From: Strongyloides papillosus
Lineage: Eukaryota; Nematoda; Chromadorea; Rhabditida; Strongyloididae
Assembly: GCA_005656395.1 (NCBI GenBank)
Contig: SRSI01000010.1
Span: forward strand, 2,542,001 to 2,606,000
Direction: 5' to 3'
Length of the DNA: 64,000 nt
Shown: positions 46,501 through 58,240 of the stretch, piece after piece
How positions within the stretch are numbered: the first letter of the stretch is position 1
Layout of the letters: each line of letters begins with the position of its first letter
Translations under genes and position numbers: made by a program
Notes under the pieces: generated by a model
Database searches by the model: none
Seen by the model: the letters and a program-made list of their open reading frames with translations, nothing else
What the model was told of the DNA's origin: nothing

Positions 46501-49500
46501 AAAAGATATGTGTCAAAATTTCATTAGATCAAGAAGTTGCCAATAACTTCAGAAGAGATAATGCAAGAGTCGTTATGATACATCCATTATTTGGCTGTGA
46601 TAGAAATTCCATGTTATGTAAAGCATCCCTTTATTCTCCTATCAATCATCTAATGGAAGATTTATCTAAAGAACTTGAGATTAACGAAAGAGAATCTTTA
46701 AGTAATCTTAAGAGATTAAAATTTGATAAATCGTTTTTAGCTAGCACAGACTGGGCACAAGATCTTTTTGACGATGTTCCTAATTTTTATTCATCATTAG
46801 TAAAAAATAAACAACTCGAAGAATTAGTTAAGAAAAAAAGTGAAATAGAAAGCTATTTTCTTGAAAATTATGGATTATATTTGGACCAATGTTACAGTAG
46901 AGATAATCTATCAAATGATTGGACTATTGGACAAATTATTGATGCTTTAAGATGTGATGCTAGAGATTTATCTAAGTTAAATGATAAAAGTAGTAGTTAT
47001 CTGGATACGACAACAATAACGGACGATGTTTCTCATGATGAATCAGATGCAATGTCGGAGTCAAGTTATAGTACTACTTCAAGATCGTGTATCTCACCAT
47101 CATTGTTAAATAATTCTATTCCTACTTTCGGGTATTCTACTCATTGTGGTGATAGAGCTGATGGATTCTTTTCATTATTTGTTAATTGTTCAAATGTTAC
47201 CTTTAAATCCAAGAAGTTGGATGAAACTGTAAACGACAATTCACATCTTAAGTTTATTGTTGAGTCTAATTCACCATCAAAATCAACATTAATGCATTTT
47301 GCAAAAAATGGTGGTTTACGTCTTATGTCTGAGTATATAAAAAATACCTCTGAAAGTTATAATCACATTTGCAAGATAGCAGAAACTGTTCGTGAAGTGT
47401 TATCTAAATCTGATAGTGAAAATATTCTATTTTCTAGTGATTCAAAATTAAATAGAAAAAGAGCACGTGGCAAGAAGTATGAACTAAATAATGGTAAATT
47501 GTTGGAACATGATAATACAATTGATAATATGTATCAGATACAAAACAAATTAATGAAAGTGAATATCAATAAAAATTTCTACACTAATGAACTTTCCAAT
47601 AATGGCTTTACTTCTGAGTTCCCAGAAATTATGGACATAAATGCATGTATCGATGATATTAAATATACTAAAGATATTGAAAATGGTAAAGAAAATGATT
47701 ATTACGGTTTAGCAGCATTATTCAATGACATGAAAACAATTTCCGTTGTAAATGATCAACAAATTCCATTATATGTAATGATTGCCTTTAATACATTCCT
47801 CAAATTACAGGGATATGCCGAAGCATTAGTTAACCAAAATCGAGATATGTCCGTTTATTTAATTAAAATTTTGTTAGGAATTTGTACTGTGGACGAGGAC
47901 ATCGACAAAGAAACATTGACTATTTTACCGTTTAAGGTTCTCGAGACACTCTTTAGTAGGATGAATACAGATAAAGGACAAGAAAACGAAGCATTAGCTT
48001 TAAGGCATGAAGCAATAAATAGTGGTGTTTGTGATATTGTTTTTATAATGTTATCGCATTACTCTCACCTTAAAGGAAAATTCCAAGATTTAAGGACAAA
48101 TAAAATGAAAGTGGCTGATGAGGCTGTAGTGAATATAAATTCCCTCATAATATTCCATCAACAATACGAAGAATTTAAACTTTCTGAGATGCAAGCTAAA
48201 AGTGCATCTCATTCAAATAGACATAAAGAACATTCCTTTATATATAGTGGAAATGAAAATAAAAAAGATGGTGATACATACTGGGCTAAAGGTACCGGTT
48301 ATGGACATGGTACTACTAATCAACATTGGAATGTTAAAGAACATTTTAATAAAAAGAAAAATGAAGAGAAGATAGTTGCTTGTATGTTTGACGTGTTATC
48401 AAGTTTCATGACAATTAAAAGTGAAATCTTTGATGATGATAAAATTCGTTCAAGAGCATCTTCGAGACTTTCTAGATCAAGAAATAATACTTTAAGTAGT
48501 GCAGTTGCTACGAGTATTGAAGATTTTACTTCAATGAGTATTTCGAGACACTCCTTATCTGAACGTAGTGATGTTAATGAACAACATGCTATGGATGTGC
48601 AAATTAAAAGTAATACTAAATACTTTGTTTCAATAGAATTCTTGATAATGGCATTCAGATCTTCATTATCTAGCAATATCAAAAATTATCTTTCTAATGA
48701 TTCTGTAATGGATATTGCTAAGCACATAGTTGTATATGAATCTTTGATCAGTCTTCTTTCTACAATGGTTTGTTGTGAACCAATTCAATGTTCCTATTTG
48801 GAATTAGTTAACGATGATGAAAAAAGTAATTTACCCTCTTCTTATTTAGAAAGTTCTGGAACAACATTAGATTTAATTAATATATTACTTAACTTTAACA
48901 AAGAAGGTTGCACTACATTTACTAACTTTAGCAATATTTACGATAATATAAAATCATATACAAATAATCTTAAAAACATTGCTGCAATTCCAAAGAAAGA
49001 TGCCAAATGTGGAAATGATAATAATACTGGTGGAATAAAATCTGAAACAGATGAAGTTTGTGAGAACGAAAGTACTACTGATGAGTCAAATGATGAGGAG
49101 ATAAGTGAGACGACTTTGAGTAATTTATTAGCACATATGGAAACTTTGTTTACATCACTAAAATTAAAGATATATGATGATATGGAAGGTTCTAATAAAA
49201 ACGACACAAAAGAGACAGTTTCAATAGAAGATTTATATATTGAAGAATTAAAGAAACATCAATTTTTACCAATGTCTTTTATGAATGAAAATGAATGCTT
49301 TGTTGTACCATATTTGTATGCACATAATCTTACACAAAATGGTGGTGGACAGACTGCTTCTAGAACAAGAATGAGAAGAATAGCTCAAGAAATGTTGACG
49401 TTGAAAAATTCATTACCTTTAACATTCGGAAGTTCTATTTTTATTAAGACATGCGAAGAGAGATTGGATGTATTGAAAGCATTAATAACTGGTCCAAAAG

Positions 49501-50220
49501 ATACACCATATGAAAATGGGTGTTTTGAATTCGACATCTTCTTCCCCAATGACTATCCAAACAGTCCTGTACAAGTTAAACTTCTAACTACTGGTGGAGG
49601 GTCTGTTAGATTCAATCCAAATTTATATCAAGATGGTAAAGTTTGCCTTTCTATTTTAAATACATGGCATGGAAGACCTGAGGAAAGATGGAATTCAGAG
49701 ACTAGTTCTCTTCTCCAAGTTCTCGTTAGTATTCAATCATTAATTCTTGTTTCTGAGCCATACTTTAATGAACCCGGTTATGAACGTTCACGAAACACCG
49801 ATAATGGTAGAGCTGTAAGTTTTTATATCTTTTGAATTAAATAACTCTCTTCTTTTTTAGGCATCATTTGACTATGATTTAAATATTATGCACAATGTAG
49901 TTAGATGGGCTATGTATGATGCGATAAAAAATCCCTCAATTGCATTTAAAGACGTCATATTACGACATTTTACTATTAAGAAACAGGAAATAAAAGAACA
50001 ATTAGACAAGTGGGTTGATTTTGCCGAGGTTGGACAAACGACAAATAATGGACATTCAAAACAAACGATACCTCAATCCATCAAATTATTAAAACAAAAC
50101 AGAGATCTTGTTGTAAAAGCACTTGAAACACTACCAGATTTGAATGAATTAAATTCTCCAGAAAAAAATGAAATTTCCTTTAAAGTTACCGAGCACATAG
50201 ATGATGTCAAAAAGAATTAA
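34595..50220 (+). CDS. birc6: BIRC6/BRUCE-like giant inhibitor-of-apoptosis E2/E3 ubiquitin enzyme
   Basis: Hybrid E2/E3 ligase; animal BIRC6 ubiquitinates caspases, SMAC and autophagy factors. Exon 1 34595-34662 (MGTQKPIQLEPLANCPLLIN), intron to 34713, main body 34714-49814, intron 49815-49860 (gtaagt...ttttag), last exon 49861-50220. About 5,170 codons (human ~4,860). A BIR domain at about residues 253-322 carries FCFACNLCLATWEANDDP then EHERYSQKC, so all zinc ligands are present. The C-terminal UBC domain (49370-49960) has LDVLKALITGPKDTPYENG, FNPNLYQDGKVCLSILNTW (catalytic Cys near 49645), and the BIRC6-type tail RWAMYDAIKNPSIAFKDVI. The body reads in three frames: single-base frame breaks lie in 36704-36713, 42446-42457 and 44364-44386, where no usable intron exists. 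One missing or extra base at each would restore reading, so assembly error is likely; true decay is possible. Confidence 0.9.
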
Positions 50221-50704
50221 CTAAAAAATGTTATATATATAACTAGTTTGTATTTTATTATTAATATTATAATTATTATAATATCATTATATATATATGT
50301 TTAATGTAAGATTATTATTATGCATTGTTATACTTTTTATTTACAAGTATTTTTTCGACTAAACAAAATATTTATTTTTGTATTTTAATAGAAGAAGTGT
50401 AATAGGTGTGAAATATTATATTTATTGCATTGTATTATTAAAAAAATGAAATAATTTACTAAATATTAATGGTTGGTTTCCTTTTTAATTACTTCAAATA
50501 TATTAATTAAAAAATGTGTATACTTTAAGTCTTATTTATTACTCTTTGAAAATGGAGACCTTATATTATAATTAGAATGTAATATATTAACTTCATTTTT
50601 AATTACATTTAATTGTAATTTTTTTATATTTAGATTCCCAATTTATTGGGATAAATTTTCTCTTTATTAAAAATTAAATTTAGTCATTTTTTTAAATTTT
50701 AGAA
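50221..50704. other. BIRC6 3' flank and APT leader
   Basis: AT-rich, no gene. AATAAA-like sequences occur downstream of the BIRC6 stop. Directly before the next ATG, ttaaattttag|aa is a good trans-splice acceptor with the start codon 2 nt later. Confidence 0.6.
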
Positions 50705-51421
50705 ATGAGGAGTGTTTCTTCCATTCCACCTCTCGTCATTCCAGCATTAAAAAACCACACAGCTACAGTTATTTTTTTACATGGCCGTGGTGATACAGCT
50801 TATGGATGGGTGGATTCATTAAAAAATGAATTAAGACTTCCTCATGTAAAATATATTCTTCCAACTGCTGTTAGAAGGCCATATTCTTTTTATGGAGGAG
50901 AACCAATGACAGCTTGGTATGACGTTCATAACAATAATGGTAAAAGAATGGAAGATGATGCTTCAGTTGAGGAAGGAAGGCAATATATTTATAAATTAAT
51001 TGAGGAAGAAACAAAAATAGGAATCCCACATAATCGGATTGTCCTAGGAGGCTTTTCTATGGGTGGTTGTCTTTCTTTATATTCCACATTATCTGCTCCT
51101 TTTAAATTAGGTGGTGCCATTACAATGTCATGTTATCTTATACAAAAACATCTTTTTCCTGGTATTTGTACTTCTAATAATGAAACACCAATATGGTTAG
51201 GTACTGGGGATCAAGATATGGTAATTGACTTACCATTAGTTAAAGAATCTGTTGATGTTATAAATAAATGCAACAACGAATTAACATTTCAAATTTATAG
51301 AGGATTAGATCATTCTGTTACAAGACAAGTAAGTAATTTATTTACTGTTTTTTTTCTAAATTAAATTAATTTATAGGAACTTGATGACTGCAAAGACTTT
51401 TTAGAACGCATCATCCCATAA
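50705..51421 (+). CDS. Acyl-protein thioesterase (APT1/LYPLA-type)
   Basis: Serine hydrolase that removes palmitate from proteins and can cleave lysophospholipids; cytosolic. Exon 1 50705-51328, intron 51329-51376 (gtaagt...tatag), exon 2 51377-51421, total 222 aa, normal for the family. Motifs: VIFLHGRGDTAYGWVDSL, nucleophile Ser in LGGFSMGGCLSLY, Asp in GTGDQDMVID, His in RGLDHSV. The second exon supplies the last 14 residues (ELDDCKDFLERIIP). Human APT1 has a palmitoylated Cys at position 2; here the N-terminus is MRSVSSIPPL without Cys. The ATG lies 2 nt after a tttttag-type acceptor, which supports this start. Confidence 0.93.
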
Positions 51422-52888
51422 AAGGCTTTTTTGTGAAGAGAACATAAATAATTTAATACTCCATTCACCTTATAATTTCTTTCCCATTTTTAACAGTAAT
51501 CTTTATAAAATAAATATCCAATTCATCAAAGATAATCTCTACTTTATATATTTACTATGTGCTAGATATCCATATATGCAAAATTCACCCTAATTATTTT
51601 AATTCTCCGTAAACCACATAAATATATAACGATCTTTTTATACATCCATTCTTTATATCTATATATTTTATATATATAAAAAGCATATAAAAATATTTTT
51701 CTGTCTTTAAGGTTGTCGGAAGTGCCTTATCCTAAATTCTGATTGAATAATTAGTGTTAAATAATGTACTATATATTCTTCTGGTATAATATCATACTAA
51801 ACTTAAGTTTTCACTCATACATTTACATTCCAAGCTTATCACTTATCACATTACTTTAACATTTTAAAAGCCATTTCTTATTGTTGTTCATAACAAACAT
51901 AAAGATTAGAAAACAGAAGTTAAGTTTTTTCCTTTTCCAAAAGACAGACTTTCTTAAAATATCATTATTTAACAATCAAATCTTGTATCGAAAAATAGTA
52001 TTGCATCTTTCTTCTATATATAATAACAATCTTAAATTCTTTATATACATATATATTATATAATGGTAATATCATTACATGTAACTTAAATATTTTAAAT
52101 TACTTTTAAATTTGATCTGCTAATAGGCTTTAATACAATCTTAAACAATTTCCATTAATATCATTGTTTACACATTCATACCACGTTGTAATTCATCTTT
52201 TCTTTTTGTTTATAATTTTAAACTTTCAAAAGAAAACTAAACATCAAATGTAACTTTTTGTCCTCCCAATTAGGGACGGAAATCGAAAGTTTTCTGTCTT
52301 TTCTTAACTAATATAAGGGAGTTAAAGCAAGTATAATGAGTTAGTATATTATTTTAGGATTTTCTTTATTTTATATAAAATTTTCTACATTGAATCAGTA
52401 ACAACAAAGATACATATGAATGTGAACTATGTGTTTAATTTGTTATTTCTAAACTTTTACTATCTTAACACATTTTCGTATTATAGGCCACAACAATTTT
52501 TGTTGAATCTTTTTTTTCAAGTAAATTTTATATACTATTAAACGAGTAATAAAAATAAACCACACTAAAAGAAATAATAAAAAAAATAATTAGACTGAAC
52601 TAGATTGGATTATTAGAAACTTTATTTAATTCTAACCGATATTTTTCATTTTTAAATTTATTATAAATTCAATAATATTTTCTTAATATATTTAAATTGT
52701 ATTTTTTTAAAGTATATTATAGATAAGAGTAATATATTATATTTTTTATAGTATTCTTAAAGTATATTAATAGTGACAATAAAACAAGAGTTATGATAAT
52801 CCATTATTATTCCTAAAAAAAAGTTATTATAATATCAAGTAAAATATTCTTGTTCTCATTATCACATTAATACTTTAAATTATTCATC
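51422..52888. other. Gene-free AT-rich spacer
   Basis: 1.5 kb, extremely AT-rich with runs of ATATAT (51540-51700, 52030-52080). A 60-codon ORF at 51881 has no coding character. Nothing else recognisable on either strand. Confidence 0.55.
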
Positions 52889-53489
52889 ATGCTTCTAATC
52901 TCAATACTATTTTATTTTCTCACATTAATAAAGGACATACTTTAGCAATACAGTAAGCATAATTATAATATTTTTTTTATGTTAAAAAATTTATTTAAGA
53001 TGTTTTTCCTGTGCATCAGAGGAGTATGAAGCTTTATATAAAAAGGAGTATTTAATTTTAACTATAAGCCACAAAATTTTTTCCAACCGCGGTTTGATTA
53101 TGCATGTGATAATAGTTATGAAACCACCAACTTTGTCCCTGTCAAAGATTGCCTAACAAATTGTGTTGTCGTTTTAGAAAAACAATTTTTTGGTGGAATT
53201 CTTAATGAAAATAGACCTTATTTATACATAAGAGGATGTGCTTCTGACGTCTTTCCAAGCTGGAGACATCCACTCACCAGAAGTGCAATTTTTTACAAAA
53301 AAGTAAAATTTGCCTACCCTTAATGGTCTCTCAAATTTGGCCACATGTTGAAAGTAATAATACATAACTGTAGGTTACCATTCTAAACTATCCCAAATTA
53401 TAAATATTTATTACTAGGCCTGTTCATGTGATGAGGATGGATGTAATAACTTCGTCAATGAACTTAATATCTCTTCCAATACACTATAA
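52889..53489 (+). pseudogene. ODR-2/HOT-like (Ly-6 superfamily) gene with frame breaks
   Basis: Assembled from three exon-like pieces. 52889-52952 starts with a hydrophobic signal (MLLISILFYFLTL). After a gtaagc...tttaag intron, from 53000, QCFSCASEEYEALYKKE carries the CxSCAS opening of the nematode ODR-2/HOT family. Then YKPQNFFQPRFDYACDN, VPVKDCLTNCVVVLEKQ and LYIRGCASDV follow. After an intron 53303-53417 (phase 0) comes ACSCDEDGCNNFVNEL, ending at TAA 53489 with the Ly-6 CN signature. Two single-base frame breaks are needed (in the signal exon near 52920-52940, and near 53045-53055). ODR-2 is a neuronal GPI-linked protein in C. elegans. The breaks may be assembly errors. Confidence 0.6.
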
Positions 53490-53666
53490 ATATTCCGCTG
53501 TTTTTATTTTTCTCAAATAATAATATTAATAACATTATATAGGATACAACTATAACGTTTTAATAATATAGCGAAATTATTTAAATTTTAGTTTTTTCAT
53601 AAATTATTTATACCATCATTTTTTTAATCCCTACAATCAATTTACAATTCATATATTCATCATATT

Positions 53667-54207
53667 ATGCAAAATAAAGGCTTGTTTCTGGAAAACAATT
53701 CTTTACGAGTGAAGTGGAGAATGCACTTAACGTACAAATAAATAATGAATTGGTTGCATCTTATCATTACTTATCAATGGCAAATTATTTTGCCAGAGAC
53801 ACGGTAGCTTTACCAGGAGCAACAAAATTTTTCTTCAAACAAAGTGAAGAAGAAACAAAACATGGGAGAGAAAACTTATGGAATATGTACATAAACGTGG
53901 TGGAATTGTTAAATTACATCCAATTAAACCACCGCAGCATGACATAACGACATTGGAAGAAGCCTTGTTATTTTCACAAAATTTAGAAAAATCCAATAAT
54001 AATTCAATCGTTGACTTCATAAAATTGCATCAAACAACAATGACTTTGATCTAACAAACTTTAATTGAAGAATTTTACTTGAAAGAACAAATTGAAGAAA
54101 TTAACATGTTTACAATTTTATGCAATAAACTTCGCCGTATGGGACCCGGTATAGGAGAATATTTTATTGATAAAGAATTGAATGAACTTGCAGAAAAAGA
54201 TAATTAA
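53667..54207 (+). pseudogene. Ferritin (broken by at least three indels)
   Basis: Ferritin heavy-chain type iron store. Recognisable in order: FTSEVENALNVQINNELVAS, YHYLSMANYFARDTVALPGA, TKFFFKQSEEETKHGRE, MEYVHKRGGIVKLHPIKPP, LEEALLFSQNLEKSNN, FIEEFYLKEQIEEINMF, and CNKLRRMGPGIGEYFIDK. Ferroxidase-centre residues in the FKQSEEETKH helix (Glu, Glu, His) are kept. Frame breaks: an extra base near 53868, a missing base near 54040 and an extra base near 54062. The N-terminus is also out of frame with the only ATG (53667). All lesions are single A/T-type indels, with the conserved sequence otherwise intact. Confidence 0.85.
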
Positions 54208-54477
54208 AATATACTATTACTACAAAATCTTAACGAGTATAAATTTATTTTTTTAAAGATTTTGATTATAACAGATAAACAGATAAATTTCTACACAGCT
54301 TTCATCTTTGATCATTCTTACTGTTGTTTTATTTTTTGCATACTTTATTCTAAATTGTAGTGCTGAGATTATCTAAGTTTGTACACTTCTCCAAAAAATT
54401 GGCATTTTCAAAGCATAAAATTTATATTCATTTTTAATTGGTTTTGTTAGTATTTTATATTTTCCAATTACTCTGCC

Positions 54478-55401
54478 ATGCCATCCATTTCGGAAAAAGA
54501 CATCTTGGATATCAAAAGAAGGCTACAACAAATGATTGATGGTCAGAAAGAATTTGTTGATGCTCCCGAGTTGATTGCAGCATTGGAGGGTATGGACATT
54601 ACAATTGATATTCTCAAGCGGACCTTTATTGGTATTACAGTGAATGAATTAAGAAAAAAAGTGGAAACGAGGCTTTAAATAAAAGAATTAAATCTTTAGT
54701 CAAGAAATGGAAATCTCAGATGGATACGAATGTTAGTAAGAAACCAAGTAATACACCACCTCCACCCCAAACAGGATACTCCAGCTTCTAAAAAGCCAAC
54801 AAACAATATTGTTAGACCACAACCTACTCCATCAACATTTACGGCCAATGTCAAAAATTCACAAAGATGAGGTAAATTTTTAAAAATTCAATTTTTACAT
54901 AATTTTTTTTAGTATCGTAACAAAGTGATAGGAATGTTTATAAGTGCCTTTAATATTGCTGAGCTGCCTGAAGGCACTTTGGATCCAGAAGATTTAGCAG
55001 TTCGTATCGAAGAAGAACACTATAAATCGAATGGTGGTACTAACGATAAATATAAAAGCTGCAATTCGTAGTAAAATATTTAACCTGAGAGACAAAAAAA
55101 ATCCTGATCTTCGTGCTAACGTTTTAACCGGTGTCATTACTCCTGAAAGGTTTGCAACTATGACAAGCGAGGACATGGCTTCAGATGCAATGAAAAACAA
55201 AGAGAAAAAATATACACAAGAAGCGATCAGAGAACACCAAATGTCTGTGGCTGAAGGAACTCCAACTGATATTGTTCAAATGTGGAAAATGCAGAAAATA
55301 TAATTGTACGTACACACAAGTACAAAACTAGAAGTGCTGATGAACCTATGACAACATTTGTATTTTGCCGTGAATGCGGTAACCGCTGGAAGTTTTGTTA
55401 G
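54478..55401 (+). pseudogene. Transcription elongation factor TFIIS (frame-broken)
   Basis: TFIIS rescues arrested RNA polymerase II. The N-terminal LW domain from 54478 (MPSISEKDILDIKRRLQQMI; LKRTFIGITVNELRKK) continues in another frame (EALNKRIKSLVKKWKSQMD). A Pro-rich linker follows, then after an intron-like gtaaat...ttttag (about 54872-54913) the central domain (YRNKVIGMFISAFNIAELPE; NLRDKKNPDLRANVLTGVI; ERFATMTSEDMASDAMK). The C-terminal zinc ribbon reads C..C (CGKCRKYNC), TYTQVQ, the acidic catalytic RSADEP and [11 protein letters not shown], stop 55401. At least five single-base shifts (near 54660, 54760, 55035, 55277, 55327). All domains and zinc cysteines are otherwise conserved. 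Confidence 0.85.
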
Positions 55402-55651
55402 TAATATTAACCACTCAATTTTAATCAGTTTTTTGCAAACACGCGCTTGTATTTCAAGCAGATGTTTTGTTGTTGTATTCATATCTCAGTCATCTGTTAA
55501 TTAATTTTTTAAGTTGTTAATTATAAACTGTATAAAACTTTTCACTTTTTAACGATGACAATTTTTTCTTTTTTTTCCTCCAGTTCTTACTATCCTTTTA
55601 ACTTTATTCCTATAAAATAATAAAGTAATTTGTCATTAAAAAGTTTTAAAC

Positions 55652-56288
55652 TTACTCAAATCCAACATCCACCTCTGGTATGCCAATATCCATCTCTATA
55701 CCAGTCTCTTTAATATTGCTTTTACAGCAATTTCATTTATCTTCTCAGCAGCTTTGTAAAGTATCTCATCGTCAAATGTAGTTGTAGTAAACTTTTGAGA
55801 GATTTCTGGTTCATCCTCTAAATTTAATTGTGCTCTTCTCTTTCTTAACTCATTATCCTTATTCCTGAAAAAAATAGATTAAATACTTAAAAGGGGAAAG
55901 CAAACATTTTTTCCGTAACAATTTCTTCTTCACCTTCGGGTCTAAACTTTGACAGAAATGAATCTTTAATTTGAATTGCCGCAATTTGAGAGTTTTTCCC
56001 TTCAGAAACCATACCCGAAGCATCGTTTTTCAGTTCTCGTAACTTTACATCTTTTAGAGGAATCATCTTTTAATGAACTATCTATCTTTATAAGTCCCCT
56101 CTTTGTTTCACGAGATTTTTGTTTCTTCAAAAACTTCTTCTAAAGTAAGACTTAAAAATTTGACATTTAAAAATCCCAAAAAAAAGAACTTACTTATCTA
56201 AATCATCTTCTTCATCCTCCACACTCTTCTCTCTAACAGCCACTTTTCTTTTACTTTTTCTAAAAGTAATTGTAGGTTCCTCCGACAT
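55652..56288 (-). pseudogene. HCA59/C9orf78 (Tls1)-like gene with frame breaks
   Basis: Minus-strand gene starting at 56288 (MSEEPTITFRKSKRKVAVRE), acidic stretch, then a gtaagt...tttag intron. Next come KQKSRETKRG and, after a frame shift, LKDVKLRELKNDASGMVSEG and KNSQIAAIQIKDSFLSKFRP. After a second intron ending ttttttcag: DNELRKRRAQLNLEDEPEIS, FDDEILYKAAEKINEIAVK and, after one more shift, EMDIGIPEVDVGFE-stop. The closing GIPEVD.G motif matches the HCA59 family (GIPEVDLGID), a spliceosome-associated factor. Assignment is moderate because the N-terminal half is little conserved. Confidence 0.55.
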
Positions 56289-56869
56289 AATACTACATAT
56301 AATGGAGCGATTTCCCACATAATGTTAAGTATCAACATTTTTCCACATGAGATTTAGTTCGTCATTCGTTGGTAAGCTTTTTTATAAAGGTGGGAGAATT
56401 TAATTAAGTTTATCAAATGTATGAAGTTGTTGTAACCGGTTTTCAATACTATTTAATCCTATTAAGACGTCGATAAAAAAGAGAGGGAGTTTTTTTCGTT
56501 GTATATTCTCGTCTTTTAATTCAAGTTATTTGATACTTTACGAGTGATTTTTTTTAAATTTTTTAGTGGACACTGTGTAAAGTTTATTAGAAATAAAAAT
56601 ATTTAACAACTAGAAGTATTTAATATAAAAGCTTAAACAATTGTAAATATTGTAAAGTAAGATGTAAGGAATTTATAAATTGTCATAATATCTTGTTGGC
56701 AAATTGAAATGATTTGTTTTGAAATTGATTTTTAATACATGTTTAAAAAAATGGTTATTCGTTATATTTTGAATAACTGCTTAACGAAAGAAATTAACTT
56801 TGAAATTTTTAGGCGACAATTGATATACCAAATTTGACACGTATTTTGTCAAACAATTAGTGTATCATA

Positions 56870-58167
56870 ATGTTTATATCAAAGGAAAATTTCTATGGTA
56901 AGTATTAATCTTATCACATCTTTTTTATAGTTTTTAGCGTTAATATCATGTAAGGTGTTATTTTTTATCCATTATTATATTACATCATTGGTGAATAAAA
57001 ATGTTCCGGAACCATATATGGATGAGATTTTTCATATGGACCAAAACCGTAGATATTGTAATGGTGATTTTTCATGGAACGATAAAATAACAACACCACC
57101 AGCAATGTATTTGTTAACATACAAATTTTTTTGCTACAATGAACGCTTCTTTAATTCCTTCCTGTATCCATTGACTTTTTAGTTTTTACTTTACTTTAGA
57201 AGATATTATTTTAAAACTATTGAAAGCATATTGGAGTCTCACTTAAATGTTCTTTGCGTAATGGTATTACCTGTATTTTTCCAATCAACAACTTTATACT
57301 ATACTGATCAACTTTCTCTTATTTCTGTTTTTTTGGCATTCAATTCTAATCCATATCTTGCTGCCTTTTTCTTCGGTGTTGCTGTTTTAACCAGACAGAC
57401 AAATATTGTCCTGTGTTTACTTTATTTAGGGATATTGTTTGTAAAAACAATTGATACAAAAAACTACATTTCTTCTTTTTTCGTTTTTTAAAAAAATCTT
57501 TTCTTCAAATAGTATTAATTTTAATATGTATATCATTTGTTGTTTTTTACAATAACGGAAAAATAGTTTTAGGTGATCATTCTGCTCATACACCAGTACT
57601 TCATTTTCCACAAATGTTTTACTTTATGGCTTTTTGTTGTGTATCAACATTACCATATTTTACTTTATCTATTAAAAAAAATTTGAGATTTTTATACAAA
57701 AAATATCGTCCTTTCAATTATTTTATTATTTATCTTTAATATTTTAATTTATAAATTTACTTATGCCCATCCATATCTCCTTGCCGATAATCGTCACTTT
57801 ACTTTTTATATCTGGCGCAAATTGCTCAATTTCCACACATATTCCAAATATATCATTTCACCACTATATCTTCTCTCATTTTTCTATTTAATTAATACAT
57901 TAAAGGAAAGAATTTACCCAATTATCATATTTGGTGGTTTTATTTCTTTGGCATTGTGTATTGTTCCAGCTGGTTTATTAGAGTTTCGTTATTTTATTGT
58001 TCACTTTGCATTATGGAGATTGTCAATACGATATGATTCAAAGACAACCTTTAATATGTGAAATTATACTATCACTTTTAATTAATTATTTTGTCATGTA
58101 TTTATTTTTGTATAAACCTTTTGTTTGGCCTTCTGAACCAAACAATCTACAACGTTTTATGTGGTAA
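56870..58167 (+). pseudogene. ALG10/DIE2 alpha-1,2-glucosyltransferase (frame-broken)
   Basis: ALG10 adds the terminal glucose to the dolichol-linked oligosaccharide in the ER membrane. Exon 1 56870-56897 and exon 2 from 56938 give MFISKENFYALISC, a membrane helix and the family signature EPYMDEIFHMDQNRRYCNGD, TTPPAMYLLTY. Downstream in shifting frames: NVLCVMVLPVFFQSTTLYYT, DQLSLISVFLAF, GVAVLTRQTNIVLCLLYLG, FYNNGKIVLGDHSAHTPVLH, and the C-terminal YKPFVWPSEPNNLQRFMW-stop at 58167. There is a TAG at 57180 and shifts near 57480, 57735, 57800-57830 and 58040. Multiple membrane segments remain legible. Confidence 0.85.
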
Positions 58168-58240
58168 TTTATTGTTAAATAAAATATAATAAATAAAAGT
58201 AATTTTATTTTTATTATGAAAAATAGAAATTTTAGAAAGG

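Noticed and set aside
48320..48682. 120-codon minus-strand ORF inside BIRC6 (and similar ones at 41622, 43949, 48938)
   Set aside because: Antisense shadows of a well-supported coding region; sequence has no independent features.
51881..52063. 60-codon ORF downstream of the thioesterase
   Set aside because: Composition matches random AT-rich sequence; no start context or similarity.
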